A stretch of 64,000 nt of DNA. Origin: Sedimenticola sp. Its GTDB lineage: Bacteria; Pseudomonadota; Gammaproteobacteria; Chromatiales; Chromatiaceae. Shown piece after piece: positions 28,831 through 37,979 of this stretch. The stretch covers positions 62,001 to 126,000 of the forward strand of contig JAMOLT010000048.1 of NCBI GenBank assembly GCA_027068915.1. Direction: 5' to 3'. Position numbers and translations under genes: made by a program. The notes beneath the pieces are model-generated. The model ran no database searches. It was not told where the DNA came from and saw only the letters and a program-made list of their open reading frames with translations. The stretch's first letter is position 1. Each line of letters opens with the position of its first letter.

Positions 28831-29277
28831 ATGCTGCACGGGCCGCAAACAAAACCAAAAATAAAAAATACCCATACGGGCGCTCTGCACCCCGATCCGG
28901 TACAGATCATCCATGCTACGGTACCTGGAGTGCAGGCAATCTACCTGTTTGGCTCCCATGCCCTAGATGAGCAACACGCTGATAGCGATATTAATTTCGC
29001 TATATTATCCAAACACAAATCATCCGAAACGACCACTTGGGAACTCGCCCAGAAGCTGGCTGCCGAATACTCCAGAGAGGTCGATCTCATCGAGTTGAAA
29101 CAGGCATCGACGGTTATGCGCATGCAAATCATTTCGAAAGGCCGGCATCTATTTTGCGCAAACAGGAACTTTTGCGAAACGTTCGAAAATATCGTTTTTT
29201 CCGACTACGCACGCCTGAATGAAGAGCGTGCGGGCATACTGGAAGACATCAGGCAAAGAGGATCTGTCTATGGATGA
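28831..29277 (+). CDS. MntA-type nucleotidyltransferase antitoxin, likely impaired
   Basis: 148-residue MNT-domain protein. In MntA-HepT modules the antitoxin AMPylates the HEPN RNase. The motif GS-x10-DxD appears as GSHALDEQHADSDIN, where the second Asp is Asn (codon AAT); the later acidic residue in SREVDLIEL is kept. The loss predicts weak or no transferase activity. Its stop overlaps the start of a truncated hepT (29270), the normal arrangement for this family. It sits at the left edge of the AT-rich island. Confidence 0.75.
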   Translation: MLHGPQTKPKIKNTHTGALHPDPVQIIHATVPGVQAIYLFGSHALDEQHADSDINFAILSKHKSSETTTWELAQKLAAEYSREVDLIELKQASTVMRMQIISKGRHLFCANRNFCETFENIVFSDYARLNEERAGILEDIRQRGSVYG

Positions 29278-29323
29278 CATCCTACTGAACAAGGCTGCCA
29301 TCATAGAATGTCGGAATCCATAA
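29270..29323 (+). pseudogene. Truncated hepT (HEPN toxin) start
   Basis: The frame reads MDDILLNKAAIIECRNP then TAA. The first dozen residues match the usual opening of HepT (MDD-ILNKAAIIER), after which homology stops. The active-site RX4-6H motif and the rest of the about 130-residue protein are absent. The sequence downstream to 29591 shows no further HepT match to my eye; it contains a TATAAT at 29462-29467 that could be a promoter -10 box. Confidence 0.65.
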
Positions 29324-29591
29324 ATCCCCGTTTCTGAGCTCCAATCATGTTCGATGGGATCTTTTCTTTACTGCCTGTTGAATGCCAGTACCTTATTCAG
29401 GTTGCCAATCCAAACGCAAAAAGAAATCCCAACACCTGCCTACAGATCCGCCGAATTCACGTATAATTCAACCGCTAACACGGGTGGAGCTATCCTGGCT
29501 GTAAAGAAGTCTCCGATCATGTCGTGAACTCGCATCTTGCCGCCAAAATATCCGGACTCTGTTTTTACGAAGGTTCCGCAAGGTCAAATAC

Positions 29592-29928
29592 ATGCACGCA
29601 TTGATAGAACAACACAGGCAAGCCATTCAGCAATTAGCCCATCAAAGGGGCAATTCCCTTATGAGTCAAAGGGATGACAATGTTTATATTGAGCATATGC
29701 TGGAATGTATCTCTTGGATAGAGGAACACACGAAAAGAGGACGAGAACACTTTTTCGACTCAAGGTTGGTACAAGAATGTGGTAGTGAGGGATTTGCAGA
29801 CACTGGCAGAATCCAGTCAGTGTTTGTCAATCAAGCGGAAGGAACCTTTCCCGTTGATACCCTGGAGAGATATATCCGGATTTTCTCATAGTAGATCAAA
29901 CAGGATTACCAAAGATAAAGATTCTTGA
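29592..29928 (+). pseudogene. Fused and frameshifted MNT/HEPN (DUF86) remnant
   Basis: The first 23 codons (MHALIEQHRQAIQQLAHQRG) look like the start of an MNT nucleotidyltransferase. From ATG 29661 the frame continues MSQRDDNVYIEHMLECI, the start of a DUF86 HEPN protein. Frame then breaks at 29776-29777, where one extra A shifts it; the +1 frame reads VVVRDLQTLAESSQ and later PWRDISGF, both typical of the DUF86 core. After that the expected RNVLVHDY catalytic segment is garbled. This is a second dead module in which most of the antitoxin was deleted and the toxin frameshifted. Confidence 0.7.
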
Positions 29929-30033
29929 CGGATGCCAAGAAAACTGAGACAGCAATACTATCCATCGAAATTCTCAATATGCAATAAACTGCTTTGCTTG
30001 CCTCGGGATTTTTTTAAACCGGATATACAATAA

Positions 30034-31692
30034 ATGAAAATTACGCAAGAATATTTAGGTCGGGCCATAGCTATTATCCCAGCAAGAGGTGGCTCAAAAG
30101 GAATACCCAAAAAAAACTTAAGGCCTGTAGCCGGGAAGCCCCTGTTGTACTACTCCATTCAAGCGGCATTGGCCGCTTCTACAGTTACCGAAGTTTATGT
30201 TTCTACAGACGATGATGAGATAGCATTGTTTGCAGAGCGCTTCGGCGCGAACGTAATCATCCGCCCCGCCGAACTGGCTGACGACATCACCACACTTGAT
30301 CCGGTAATATTGAGCGCTGTTCAGGCTATAGAAAAAGATGAAAAGGGCATCGACCTTGTGGTCACCATTCAGCCAACTTCCCCATTACTGATCGACAAAG
30401 ATATAGACGGCGTAGTCAAAAGCTTGATTGTAAATACAGCTGATACAGCTATAACAGTTGTTGATGATAGGCATCTGTGCTGGACAATTAACAGCAACGG
30501 TGCAACACCAGCTTATAAAAAGAGAGTAAACCGCCAGCAATTACCGGAAAATTTTCGTGAAACAGGTGCAGTAGTAGCCTGTACAAGAGATCAACTGGAA
30601 TCTGGCAGCCGCTTTGGTACCAAGGTAACGTTATATGAAGTTCCATACAGTAGAAGCTTTGATATAGATACCTACGCAGATCTATACCTTTGCGAAGCAA
30701 TGTTGACGCGATTCCTTATCGTATTTACCGTAGTTGGATATCCAGAAGTTGGCCTCGGGCATGCCTACCGAACCATCATGCTGGCACACGAGTTAGTCAA
30801 ATATGAACTGATATTCGTATGCGAAGAAAAAAGCAAGTTTGCTGCAGATTACATAAGCCAGCATAGCTACCCCGTGACTGTTTGCAAAGAGAACACATTG
30901 GCGGAAACTGTATGTGCTTTATCCCCCGACCTGGTTATAAATGATATTCTCGATACTGAATCTGAATACATAACAACACTCAAACAGTGTGGCTGCAAAA
31001 TAGTAAATTTCGAAGATTTGGGGCCTGGCAGCATGGAAGCAAATTTGGTTGTCAATGCCCTGTATCCATACAGTTTCCCATCGGATCACATTCTGATAGG
31101 CCCCAAGTATTTTTGTTTAAGAGACGAGTTTCTGTATATCAACAAAGAAGATACCCGCAATCTATTTAGTCGGATTTTATTGACATTTGGAGGAGTGGAT
31201 GAGGGGAACCTTACTGCCCGTGTGTTAGATATTATTGCCCCAATATGCATTGACAACGGGTATATCGTGGAGATAGTTCTTGGGCCAGGATTCAAACATA
31301 TGAAAGAACTTGGGAAGCTGCTTTCTTCCATGGGAAAAATGAGGGTAAAGGTAGTTCAGGATACAAAAAGGATCTCAAGCCATATGCTCAAAGCTGACCT
31401 TGCAATTACGTCTGGTGGCCGCACCGTGCTGGAATTGGCCGCACTGGGTGTTCCAACAATGGTCATCTGTCAAAACATTCGGGAAACAACACATACATAC
31501 GCATCAAGTGAGCACGGCATATTGAACCTTGGCTTTCGAGATCAAGTAACAGATCATCAGATCAAAGAAACATTCTTAAAAGTTACGGCGGATGATACTC
31601 TAAGGCAAACGATGAAAAGCAAAGCCAGCTCCTTGGATCTTTCCAAGGGGAAGGAGCGAGTAATAAGAAAAATCCTCTCCCTTTTACACTAA
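30034..31692 (+). CDS. Bifunctional CMP-nonulosonate synthetase / PseG-like protein
   Basis: 552 residues, two domains. Residues 10-225: cytidylyltransferase (NeuA/PseF type), with IIPARGGSKGIPKKNLRP, VSTDDDEIA and VTIQPTSPLL, which activates a nonulosonic acid with CTP. Residues 228-550: PseG/SpsG-like fold, with GYPEVGLGHAYRTIMLA, LTFGGVDEGN and AITSGGRTVLELAALGVP, the nucleotide-sugar hydrolase acting earlier in pseudaminic-type pathways. PseF and PseG are usually separate. Whether the product is pseudaminic, legionaminic or sialic acid cannot be told. First gene of the glycan run, 21 bases before the synthase gene. Confidence 0.87.
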   Translation: MKITQEYLGRAIAIIPARGGSKGIPKKNLRPVAGKPLLYYSIQAALAASTVTEVYVSTDDDEIALFAERFGANVIIRPAELADDITTLDPVILSAVQAIEKDEKGIDLVVTIQPTSPLLIDKDIDGVVKSLIVNTADTAITVVDDRHLCWTINSNGATPAYKKRVNRQQLPENFRETGAVVACTRDQLESGSRFGTKVTLYEVPYSRSFDIDTYADLYLCEAMLTRFLIVFTVVGYPEVGLGHAYRTIMLAHELVKYELIFVCEEKSKFAADYISQHSYPVTVCKENTLAETVCALSPDLVINDILDTESEYITTLKQCGCKIVNFEDLGPGSMEANLVVNALYPYSFPSDHILIGPKYFCLRDEFLYINKEDTRNLFSRILLTFGGVDEGNLTARVLDIIAPICIDNGYIVEIVLGPGFKHMKELGKLLSSMGKMRVKVVQDTKRISSHMLKADLAITSGGRTVLELAALGVPTMVICQNIRETTHTYASSEHGILNLGFRDQVTDHQIKETFLKVTADDTLRQTMKSKASSLDLSKGKERVIRKILSLLH

Positions 31693-31713
31693 ACTGATGG
31701 AAATAGGTTTTAC

Positions 31714-32787
31714 ATGCAACATAACTCGATAATTATTGGCAGCCATACTATAGAAAACAGCTTTTCACCATATATAATTGCGGAAATAGGCGTCAATCAT
31801 GAAGGAAGCATGCATTTGGCCAAGCGCCTTATTACAGAAGCTGCAGAAGGGGGGGCACATGCCGCCAAATTTCAATCCTACAAAGCTGGAAAACTCGCTT
31901 CCAAGCACAGTCCTGCATATTGGGATACAAACAAAGAACCCACGGAAAGCCAGTACAAGCTATTTAAGAAATACGACAATTTCGGACAAGAGGACTACGA
32001 AGAACTAGCCACCTATTGCAAGGATTGCGGAATTGATTTTATGTCTACCCCTTTCGATCTCGACGCCGTGGATTTTCTCAATCCCCTGGTTCCCGCGTTT
32101 AAAATTGCTTCAGCAGACATAACCAATGTGCCTTTAATACGAAAGTGCGCACAAACCGGAAAACCATTACTAATATCCACAGGCGCATCAACTCTTCCTG
32201 AAATAGAGTTTGCCATCCAGACCGCCCGCCAAGCTGGCGCCTCCCATATTGCTATTCTCCATTGTGTCCTAAACTACCCAACGCCTATTGAGCATGCTCA
32301 ACTTGGAATGATCCTGGTACTTAAAAGAACGTTTCCTGATTTACTGATTGGCTATTCAGACCATGTAGTGCCAGATGAAACGATTAGCTCACTAGAAGTA
32401 TCTCTACTACTAGGCGCAAGCATCCTGGAAAAACACTTTACACACGACAAAAACCTGCCTGGAAATGATCACTACCACGCCATGAACAAACTGGATCTAC
32501 AACGATTTTGTGTAAAAGCCAGCAGATATGCCAAACTTATTGGTCATGAACGTCAGTCGATGGACAATGAGAAATCTGCGCGGGCCAATGCCAGGCGAAG
32601 CATCGTAGCCGCGAGAAGTATAAACAAAGGAGAAAGGTTTTCGGAGGAAAACCTGACCACTAAGCGTCCGGGGCTTGGTATAAGTCCGATACACTGGGAT
32701 GAGGTTATTGGCCGCCAAGCAGCCAAAAATATTGATGAAGATTCATTGTTATCCTGGAGTGCCATCCTGGATAAAAATGTAGACTGA
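31714..32787 (+). CDS. NeuB/PseI family nonulosonic acid synthase
   Basis: Condenses phosphoenolpyruvate with a six-carbon amino sugar to give a nine-carbon sialic-type acid. 357 residues: TIM-barrel with IIAEIGVNHEGSMHLAKRLI, KFQSYKAGKL, FMSTPFDLDAVDFL, KIASADITNVPL and LHCVLNYPTP, then a C-terminal SAF (antifreeze-like) domain (about 290-350, RSIVAARSINKGERF). Follows the CMP-synthetase fusion. The enzymes that would make its amino-sugar substrate are not in the window. Confidence 0.92.
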   Translation: MQHNSIIIGSHTIENSFSPYIIAEIGVNHEGSMHLAKRLITEAAEGGAHAAKFQSYKAGKLASKHSPAYWDTNKEPTESQYKLFKKYDNFGQEDYEELATYCKDCGIDFMSTPFDLDAVDFLNPLVPAFKIASADITNVPLIRKCAQTGKPLLISTGASTLPEIEFAIQTARQAGASHIAILHCVLNYPTPIEHAQLGMILVLKRTFPDLLIGYSDHVVPDETISSLEVSLLLGASILEKHFTHDKNLPGNDHYHAMNKLDLQRFCVKASRYAKLIGHERQSMDNEKSARANARRSIVAARSINKGERFSEENLTTKRPGLGISPIHWDEVIGRQAAKNIDEDSLLSWSAILDKNVD

Positions 32788-32874
32788 AGCCATGCTTCGT
32801 ACTGAATGCATTTAGGCTGCTTTCAATCATTACTCCTTTCAGCCCCCTTAAAACCAGCAATCGACCAATCAAAA

Positions 32875-34020
32875 ATGATTAAAGATTACTACGTCATCCT
32901 GACCGGCTCAAAAAATAACGCCGGTGATTTTCTGATCAAGCATCGCGCCAAACAGTTATTTTCTCAGTTTAGACCTGATCGAGAGATAATTGATTTCAAT
33001 GGCTGGATCCCTTTTGATCAGAGTAAGCTAGAAATCGTAAACAACGCAAAAGCACTGATACTTACGGGAGGACCCGCACTACAAGAAAAAATGCGTCCGC
33101 GTGTTTATGGCCTGACCAGCAACCTTTCAGATATCAATGCTCCCTTAGCGACAATGGGGATCGGTTGGTATTCTCCGCACGGTAAATGGCATAACACCCA
33201 CCGCTATACACTGAATTCTGATTCCAAAGCACTGCTTGAAAGAATCGCAGAAGATGATCTTATATCAAGCGTAAGAGATTACCATACCTTAAATGTGCTA
33301 AGTGGCATGGGGTTTACAAACTACCTGATGACTGGCTGCCCCGCACTTTACAGCAAAGAACATATGAACTTGCCACTGCAACTTTCACCAAAGCCAAAAA
33401 AAATTGGATTCTCATTGGGCGTCGCATTTCAGGGATCCAGAAGAATGCTGAAACAAATGCAGGACATCATATTAATGACCAGAGAACTGTTCCCAGATTC
33501 CAAACTGCAAATTGTATTTCATCATGGAATTTCTGAAGAATACCTGAAAACAGATGGCATGGCTAAATCATTGTTCAAAGCCCAAACCAGCTTTCTTGCA
33601 TGGCTAGCGGAACAAGGCATTTCTCATATTGATATTTCTGGCTCTGCAGAAAAGCTGGTTGAATATTATAGCGATTGTGATTTGCACATTGGCTATCGGC
33701 TTCATGCACATATATTTATGAGTAGCATTTCAAAACCTTCCGTCCTGCTGAATGAAGACGGGCGAGGCATGGGGGTCTACAAAGTGCTGGGGGGGATCAA
33801 TCTTGATGCCTACAGAAAAGTCACAAAAAACAAACTTGTTTCAGCACTCCATAAGTTTGGCATACCATTTGACCATATGAAACCAGCAAATAATCTGTTA
33901 CAAGACTACAAAAATACAATGGCATATGAAATGAAGAGTGGCGTAAGGCTATACCAACCTCGTGAAAACATTAATCTCCACTACCGGGTAATGGAAGTAT
34001 TTCTACGAGGACTCCCATGA
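32875..34020 (+). CDS. Polysaccharide pyruvyl transferase family protein
   Basis: 381 residues from ATG 32875; a longer frame from 32806 has no better ribosome site and its extra 23 residues look unlike the family. The CsaB/WcaK-type fold is suggested by LTGSKNNAGDFLIKHRAKQL at the start, LILTGGPALQEK, and the C-terminal DCDLHIGYRLHAHIFMSS, where the GxRxHxx motif lies. It would add a pyruvate ketal, or belong to the wider GT-like superfamily. Overlaps the next gene by 4 bases (ATGA). Confidence 0.75.
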   Translation: MIKDYYVILTGSKNNAGDFLIKHRAKQLFSQFRPDREIIDFNGWIPFDQSKLEIVNNAKALILTGGPALQEKMRPRVYGLTSNLSDINAPLATMGIGWYSPHGKWHNTHRYTLNSDSKALLERIAEDDLISSVRDYHTLNVLSGMGFTNYLMTGCPALYSKEHMNLPLQLSPKPKKIGFSLGVAFQGSRRMLKQMQDIILMTRELFPDSKLQIVFHHGISEEYLKTDGMAKSLFKAQTSFLAWLAEQGISHIDISGSAEKLVEYYSDCDLHIGYRLHAHIFMSSISKPSVLLNEDGRGMGVYKVLGGINLDAYRKVTKNKLVSALHKFGIPFDHMKPANNLLQDYKNTMAYEMKSGVRLYQPRENINLHYRVMEVFLRGLP

Positions 34021-34667
34021 AAAAAAAAATAAAAATAATGCTGAACAATATACGTTTATGTAGGTGTCATAACACCATTAAAGATCCACATCTGTTATCA
34101 CTAAATTGTCAGATCAGGCATTCTTCTCTTGCTCACGGCGTTATGGTTTCCCGCGGAGCAAGCATACTGAATTCCTCCATAGCACGCTACACTTCGATCG
34201 GTCGCGGCACCAAGATCACCCACACTACCATTGGTTCTTTTTGTGCTATTTCCTGGGATTGCACTATTAACGCCATCACCCACCCTCTCGATCATTTAAC
34301 GATCAGCGCTTTTCCTTATGCCCCCCATGTTGGCGCCTTTGTAGCAGAACGAAAACAAGAATATCAAATCGTTACTATTGGATCAGATGTTTGGGTTGGG
34401 GCCAATGCTATAATTATGCCAGGAATTGAGATCGGCCATGGAGCCATCATTGGGGCGGGAGCAATCGTTACACATAGCGTCCCACCATACCAAATAGTCG
34501 TTGGTAACCCAGCTAAAGTACTACGCTCAAGGTTTGACCATCAAATCGTTGAATCCCTCCTGGAACTGGAATGGTGGGCATGGGATGAAGAAAAAATAAA
34601 GTCCAATATCTCTTTTTTTCAGCACCCAATATCACGATCAGATATAAGCAGCCTAAAAAGACTGTAA
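34017..34667 (+). CDS. Left-handed beta-helix acyltransferase (CatB/XAT-like)
   Basis: 216 residues with hexapeptide repeats (ASILNSSIARYTSIGRGTKI, IGSDVWVGANAIIMPGIEIG, GAIIGAGAIVT) and the closing VVGNPAKVLRSRF. A loop with HPLDH supplies the likely catalytic His. Such enzymes O- or N-acetylate sugars using acetyl-CoA. It would decorate the repeat unit or the nonulosonic acid. The purine-rich start MKKKIKI follows directly from the overlapping stop of the previous gene. Confidence 0.85.
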   Translation: MKKKIKIMLNNIRLCRCHNTIKDPHLLSLNCQIRHSSLAHGVMVSRGASILNSSIARYTSIGRGTKITHTTIGSFCAISWDCTINAITHPLDHLTISAFPYAPHVGAFVAERKQEYQIVTIGSDVWVGANAIIMPGIEIGHGAIIGAGAIVTHSVPPYQIVVGNPAKVLRSRFDHQIVESLLELEWWAWDEEKIKSNISFFQHPISRSDISSLKRL

Positions 34668-34674
34668 ACGCTTT

Positions 34675-35922
34675 ATGATCCTTTCTTCTGCCATATACCT
34701 GGGATCGAGCCTGCTCAACAAAGCAGTTCCGTTTCTGCTTCTACCACTCTTAACCAGCTATTTAACTCCTGCTGAATATGGAACAATCGCATTATTTCAA
34801 ATGGGCGTTTCACTATTTATTGCCCTATATGGCGGCCTTCACCTCAACATATCCAGAACATATTTCAAGTTGGATATCAATAACTTTTCCCGCCTTCTGA
34901 CTTCCATATATCTCGTACTTGTTAGCATTTGGATTTTCACAACCATACTTACCACGCTGTATTATTTTGCTGGAGGCACCACCTTTGGGCTGCCCCAGAA
35001 CTGGCTTCTCGCCATGCCTATTATAGCCGCCATGGGCATGGCCAATCTGCTTAACTTGACACTACTTCGCAGCCAAGAACGCCCACTACAATACGCAAGG
35101 TGGGAAATTTCACATTCGATCATCAACATGGGCATCAGCTATCTATTGGTCGCGCACTTTTTGCTGGGTGCAGATGGCCGAATGCTTGGAATCTCCATTG
35201 CCATTCTTGTTTTTGGTACACTCGGTATACTTCGCATCATTAGAACCACCCCTTTTCAAGGGCGCTTTTCTGTTGAAGACACAAAACAGGTAATTGCAAT
35301 TTCTCTGCCGTTGATTCCCCATGTCCTCTCATCTGTAGCAATAACTAGTATTGACCTTGTTTTTATCCGCAACTACCTCGGCGAAAATGCTGTAGGGATA
35401 TACTCCATTGGCTATCAGTTTGGCATGGTAGTCATGCTCTTCTCTGATGCCTTCCTGAAAGCTTGGCAACCTTGGTTCTTCAAAACGATGGACAAAGCAA
35501 CCCTGCATAGCAAAATAGCAATCGTCAAAGGCATATGGAAGTTCTCTCTTATATTGGCTATTGGCGCATTTGCCTGGGGAATTTTAGCTACATTGATGCT
35601 GCCATACGTTGCTGACATAAGATATATTGATGCGATGCACTTGATTTTACCCATTTCCTTGAGCTACATTTTTTTTGGATGGTACCAGATGGTATTTCCA
35701 TTCTTGGTTTATGCCGGAAAAACATCTAGCATGGCATACATCACTCCTCTAGCTGCTTGTATCAATATTGGGCTAAACTACCTCCTTATCCCCAAATACG
35801 GATATTCTGGTGCAATAATAGCAACCGCTCTCGCCTACTTTTTTATGTTTTCCTTGACATTTTATGCTGCAAATAAATACGTTAAAATGCCTTGGATCGC
35901 TAAAAAACAACATATAATATAA
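34675..35922 (+). CDS. Wzx-type O-unit flippase
   Basis: 415 residues, about 12 membrane helices, MATE-like polysaccharide exporter fold. The start SSAIYLGSSLLNKAVPFLLL, with LLTSYLTPAEYGTIALFQ, is the family pattern; later LGENAVGIYSIGYQFG and LLIPKYGYSGAIIATALAY fit the second half. Flips undecaprenyl-linked repeat units to the periplasm for the Wzy at 37980. Confidence 0.92.
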   Translation: MILSSAIYLGSSLLNKAVPFLLLPLLTSYLTPAEYGTIALFQMGVSLFIALYGGLHLNISRTYFKLDINNFSRLLTSIYLVLVSIWIFTTILTTLYYFAGGTTFGLPQNWLLAMPIIAAMGMANLLNLTLLRSQERPLQYARWEISHSIINMGISYLLVAHFLLGADGRMLGISIAILVFGTLGILRIIRTTPFQGRFSVEDTKQVIAISLPLIPHVLSSVAITSIDLVFIRNYLGENAVGIYSIGYQFGMVVMLFSDAFLKAWQPWFFKTMDKATLHSKIAIVKGIWKFSLILAIGAFAWGILATLMLPYVADIRYIDAMHLILPISLSYIFFGWYQMVFPFLVYAGKTSSMAYITPLAACINIGLNYLLIPKYGYSGAIIATALAYFFMFSLTFYAANKYVKMPWIAKKQHII

Positions 35923-35933
35923 AGGCTGGTATT

Positions 35934-36905
35934 ATGCATAGCTCACTATTTATTTGCTATACTCCACTGCATGCAATAATCGCAAGGAGGATCATAGAGG
36001 AAGAGAAGATCACAAACTACTCTGTACTTTTCTTCTGTGCCACGGACAATAAAAAGCACCGATACTATTATGATGTTATATCGCGTGGCTCAATCTACTC
36101 GAGATTTGAAGTCATAAAAAGATCCCCCATAAAGGATTTTCTTTTTCTACGAAATTTCGTCAAATACATCCAAGGCATTGGCTACAATTGTACTACTACT
36201 ATTTACACAGGAAATATAAAAATTATTTATTCTCGCTTGGTTTTGTACTTGATGAAAGCGACCAAATACATTACTTTTGATGATGGATCAGGAAACATCA
36301 GCGGTGACGGGTACTTCTATACCAACGACAATATACTGAAATCACTGACATTTAGGTTGGCAGCCCCTTACCTCCAATACAGCACACTGAGAAACAGTAT
36401 GCTGAAGCATTATTCTATATTTAAACTTCCCAACGTATATAGCAATGCACACTATATAGCGATGTTTAAGCCCAAACTGGATTCTCGGGACAAAGATGCT
36501 CTGAGGGTTCTTCTTACCAGCCCTTTTAGCGAGGATGGAGAAATGAGCAAAAATTGCGAAAATAATCTGTATCGTAAGATACTTGAAAAGTACAGAATTG
36601 ATCAAATCTTGCCACATCCCAGAGAAAAACGGAAAAAAATTACTAACATTAAAACAGAATACATAGACACTAAGCTTATTGCCGAAGACTACCTTAATAA
36701 CTTGTCTAAACAGTATGCCATAACAGCTTTTGGGCTGTATAGTACAGCCTTACTAACTTTAAATGAATGCAATGATATTAAAGTAGTCAATATTGATGCC
36801 CAGCTAAGAAAGCCAACAGACTGGCTAAAGCGCACCTTTTTGCAATTGGGGATCCCTACGGAATCTGCGTCCTTAAGCCCCAACCCCCATGAAACCAACA
36901 ATTAA
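35934..36905 (+). CDS. Glycosyltransferase family 52-like (sialyltransferase-like)
   Basis: 323 residues with the GT52 pattern: N-terminal SLFICYTPLHAIIARRII, ITFDDGSGNISGDGYF, LLTSPFSEDGEM and ILPHPREKRKK. GT52 includes alpha-2,3-sialyltransferases that use CMP-sialic acid, which matches the CMP-nonulosonate synthetase five genes upstream. Base composition is very AT-rich. The 201 bases after it hold no gene. Confidence 0.8.
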   Translation: MHSSLFICYTPLHAIIARRIIEEEKITNYSVLFFCATDNKKHRYYYDVISRGSIYSRFEVIKRSPIKDFLFLRNFVKYIQGIGYNCTTTIYTGNIKIIYSRLVLYLMKATKYITFDDGSGNISGDGYFYTNDNILKSLTFRLAAPYLQYSTLRNSMLKHYSIFKLPNVYSNAHYIAMFKPKLDSRDKDALRVLLTSPFSEDGEMSKNCENNLYRKILEKYRIDQILPHPREKRKKITNIKTEYIDTKLIAEDYLNNLSKQYAITAFGLYSTALLTLNECNDIKVVNIDAQLRKPTDWLKRTFLQLGIPTESASLSPNPHETNN

Positions 36906-37106
36906 GGCAGGCGGATCTCAACTCTTCACATCCCAAACCCTTACTGCACCTTAAAGCCCATGCACTTCTCTACAATCACCAACTTGAGCAGAGCTTTCCA
37001 AACAAGTCTCGGGATTATCATTACCCCCCACTTCAGCCGTACTTGCCCTGAAGTCTCTTGAAACAACATTTGATCTCAGGACATACCTTAAGAAAAATAC
37101 TTAATT

Positions 37107-37826
37107 ATGAATAATGATCAACAAATATATCAATCTGGAAAATACCTGGAAAACAACCCGGATTGGCATCAGAGCGATAGCCAGTGGAAAGCGAAACATA
37201 TTGCTTCAATATTAAAAGACAACAATTTATCTCCAAAAACCGTCGCCGAACTTGGCTGTGGCTCAGGCGCGATACTTCGCGCATTACAAAAATATTTTCC
37301 CAGTGATGTGGATCTCCTCGGTTACGACATATCTCCCCAAGCCATAGAACTGGCGAAAAACCACGAAAATAATCGGATCTATTTTCATTGCCAGGACATT
37401 ACTCACAACTTGCCGGGGCAGCAGGACGTTTTGTTGCTTATCGATGTATTCGAGCATGTGGAGGACTACTTTGGCCTACTAAGAAAAATACGCAAAACAG
37501 CAAAATACTGTGTATTTCATATTCCGATTGACATGTATGCGTTAGCAGTGCTATTGAACTATCAAATGGTTGCAAGAGAAGCCTATGGGCATTTGCATTA
37601 TTTTTCAAAGTCCACCGCATTGAAAAGCCTGGAAGACTGTGGATACGAAATCCTAGACTGGCGTTACACCAAGCCAGGATGGGAATTGCCACCAGAGGGA
37701 AAAATCAATGCAACGAAGGCCCGCTTGTTAAAATATCCTCGAATGCTACTTTTCCAAATTTCCCCAGAACTAGCTGCCCGAACGCTGGGCGGTTGCTCCG
37801 TGCTGGTTTTGGCAAAACCCAAGTAA
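37107..37826 (+). CDS. Class I SAM-dependent methyltransferase
   Basis: 239 residues. Motif I VAELGCGSGAILRAL, acidic loop LLGYDISPQAIELAK, motif post-I VLLLIDVFEHVEDYFG. This is the UbiE/Methyltransf_11 style used for sugar or lipid methylation; here the glycan cluster suggests a sugar target. No SPOUT or radical features. The ATG follows an AT-rich spacer. Confidence 0.8.
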   Translation: MNNDQQIYQSGKYLENNPDWHQSDSQWKAKHIASILKDNNLSPKTVAELGCGSGAILRALQKYFPSDVDLLGYDISPQAIELAKNHENNRIYFHCQDITHNLPGQQDVLLLIDVFEHVEDYFGLLRKIRKTAKYCVFHIPIDMYALAVLLNYQMVAREAYGHLHYFSKSTALKSLEDCGYEILDWRYTKPGWELPPEGKINATKARLLKYPRMLLFQISPELAARTLGGCSVLVLAKPK

Positions 37827-37979
37827 AAGGCAGCTTTAATAATTCATATCTGGCATCTATGCACTTGGCCTATAAAACACTTCTTAACACATTTGTCCAT
37901 AGGTATAGGAATTGTATTCAGTGCAATTAGACAGATTTATACCACAATGCTAGCCATGGATCATTAGACCAAGTAAATT

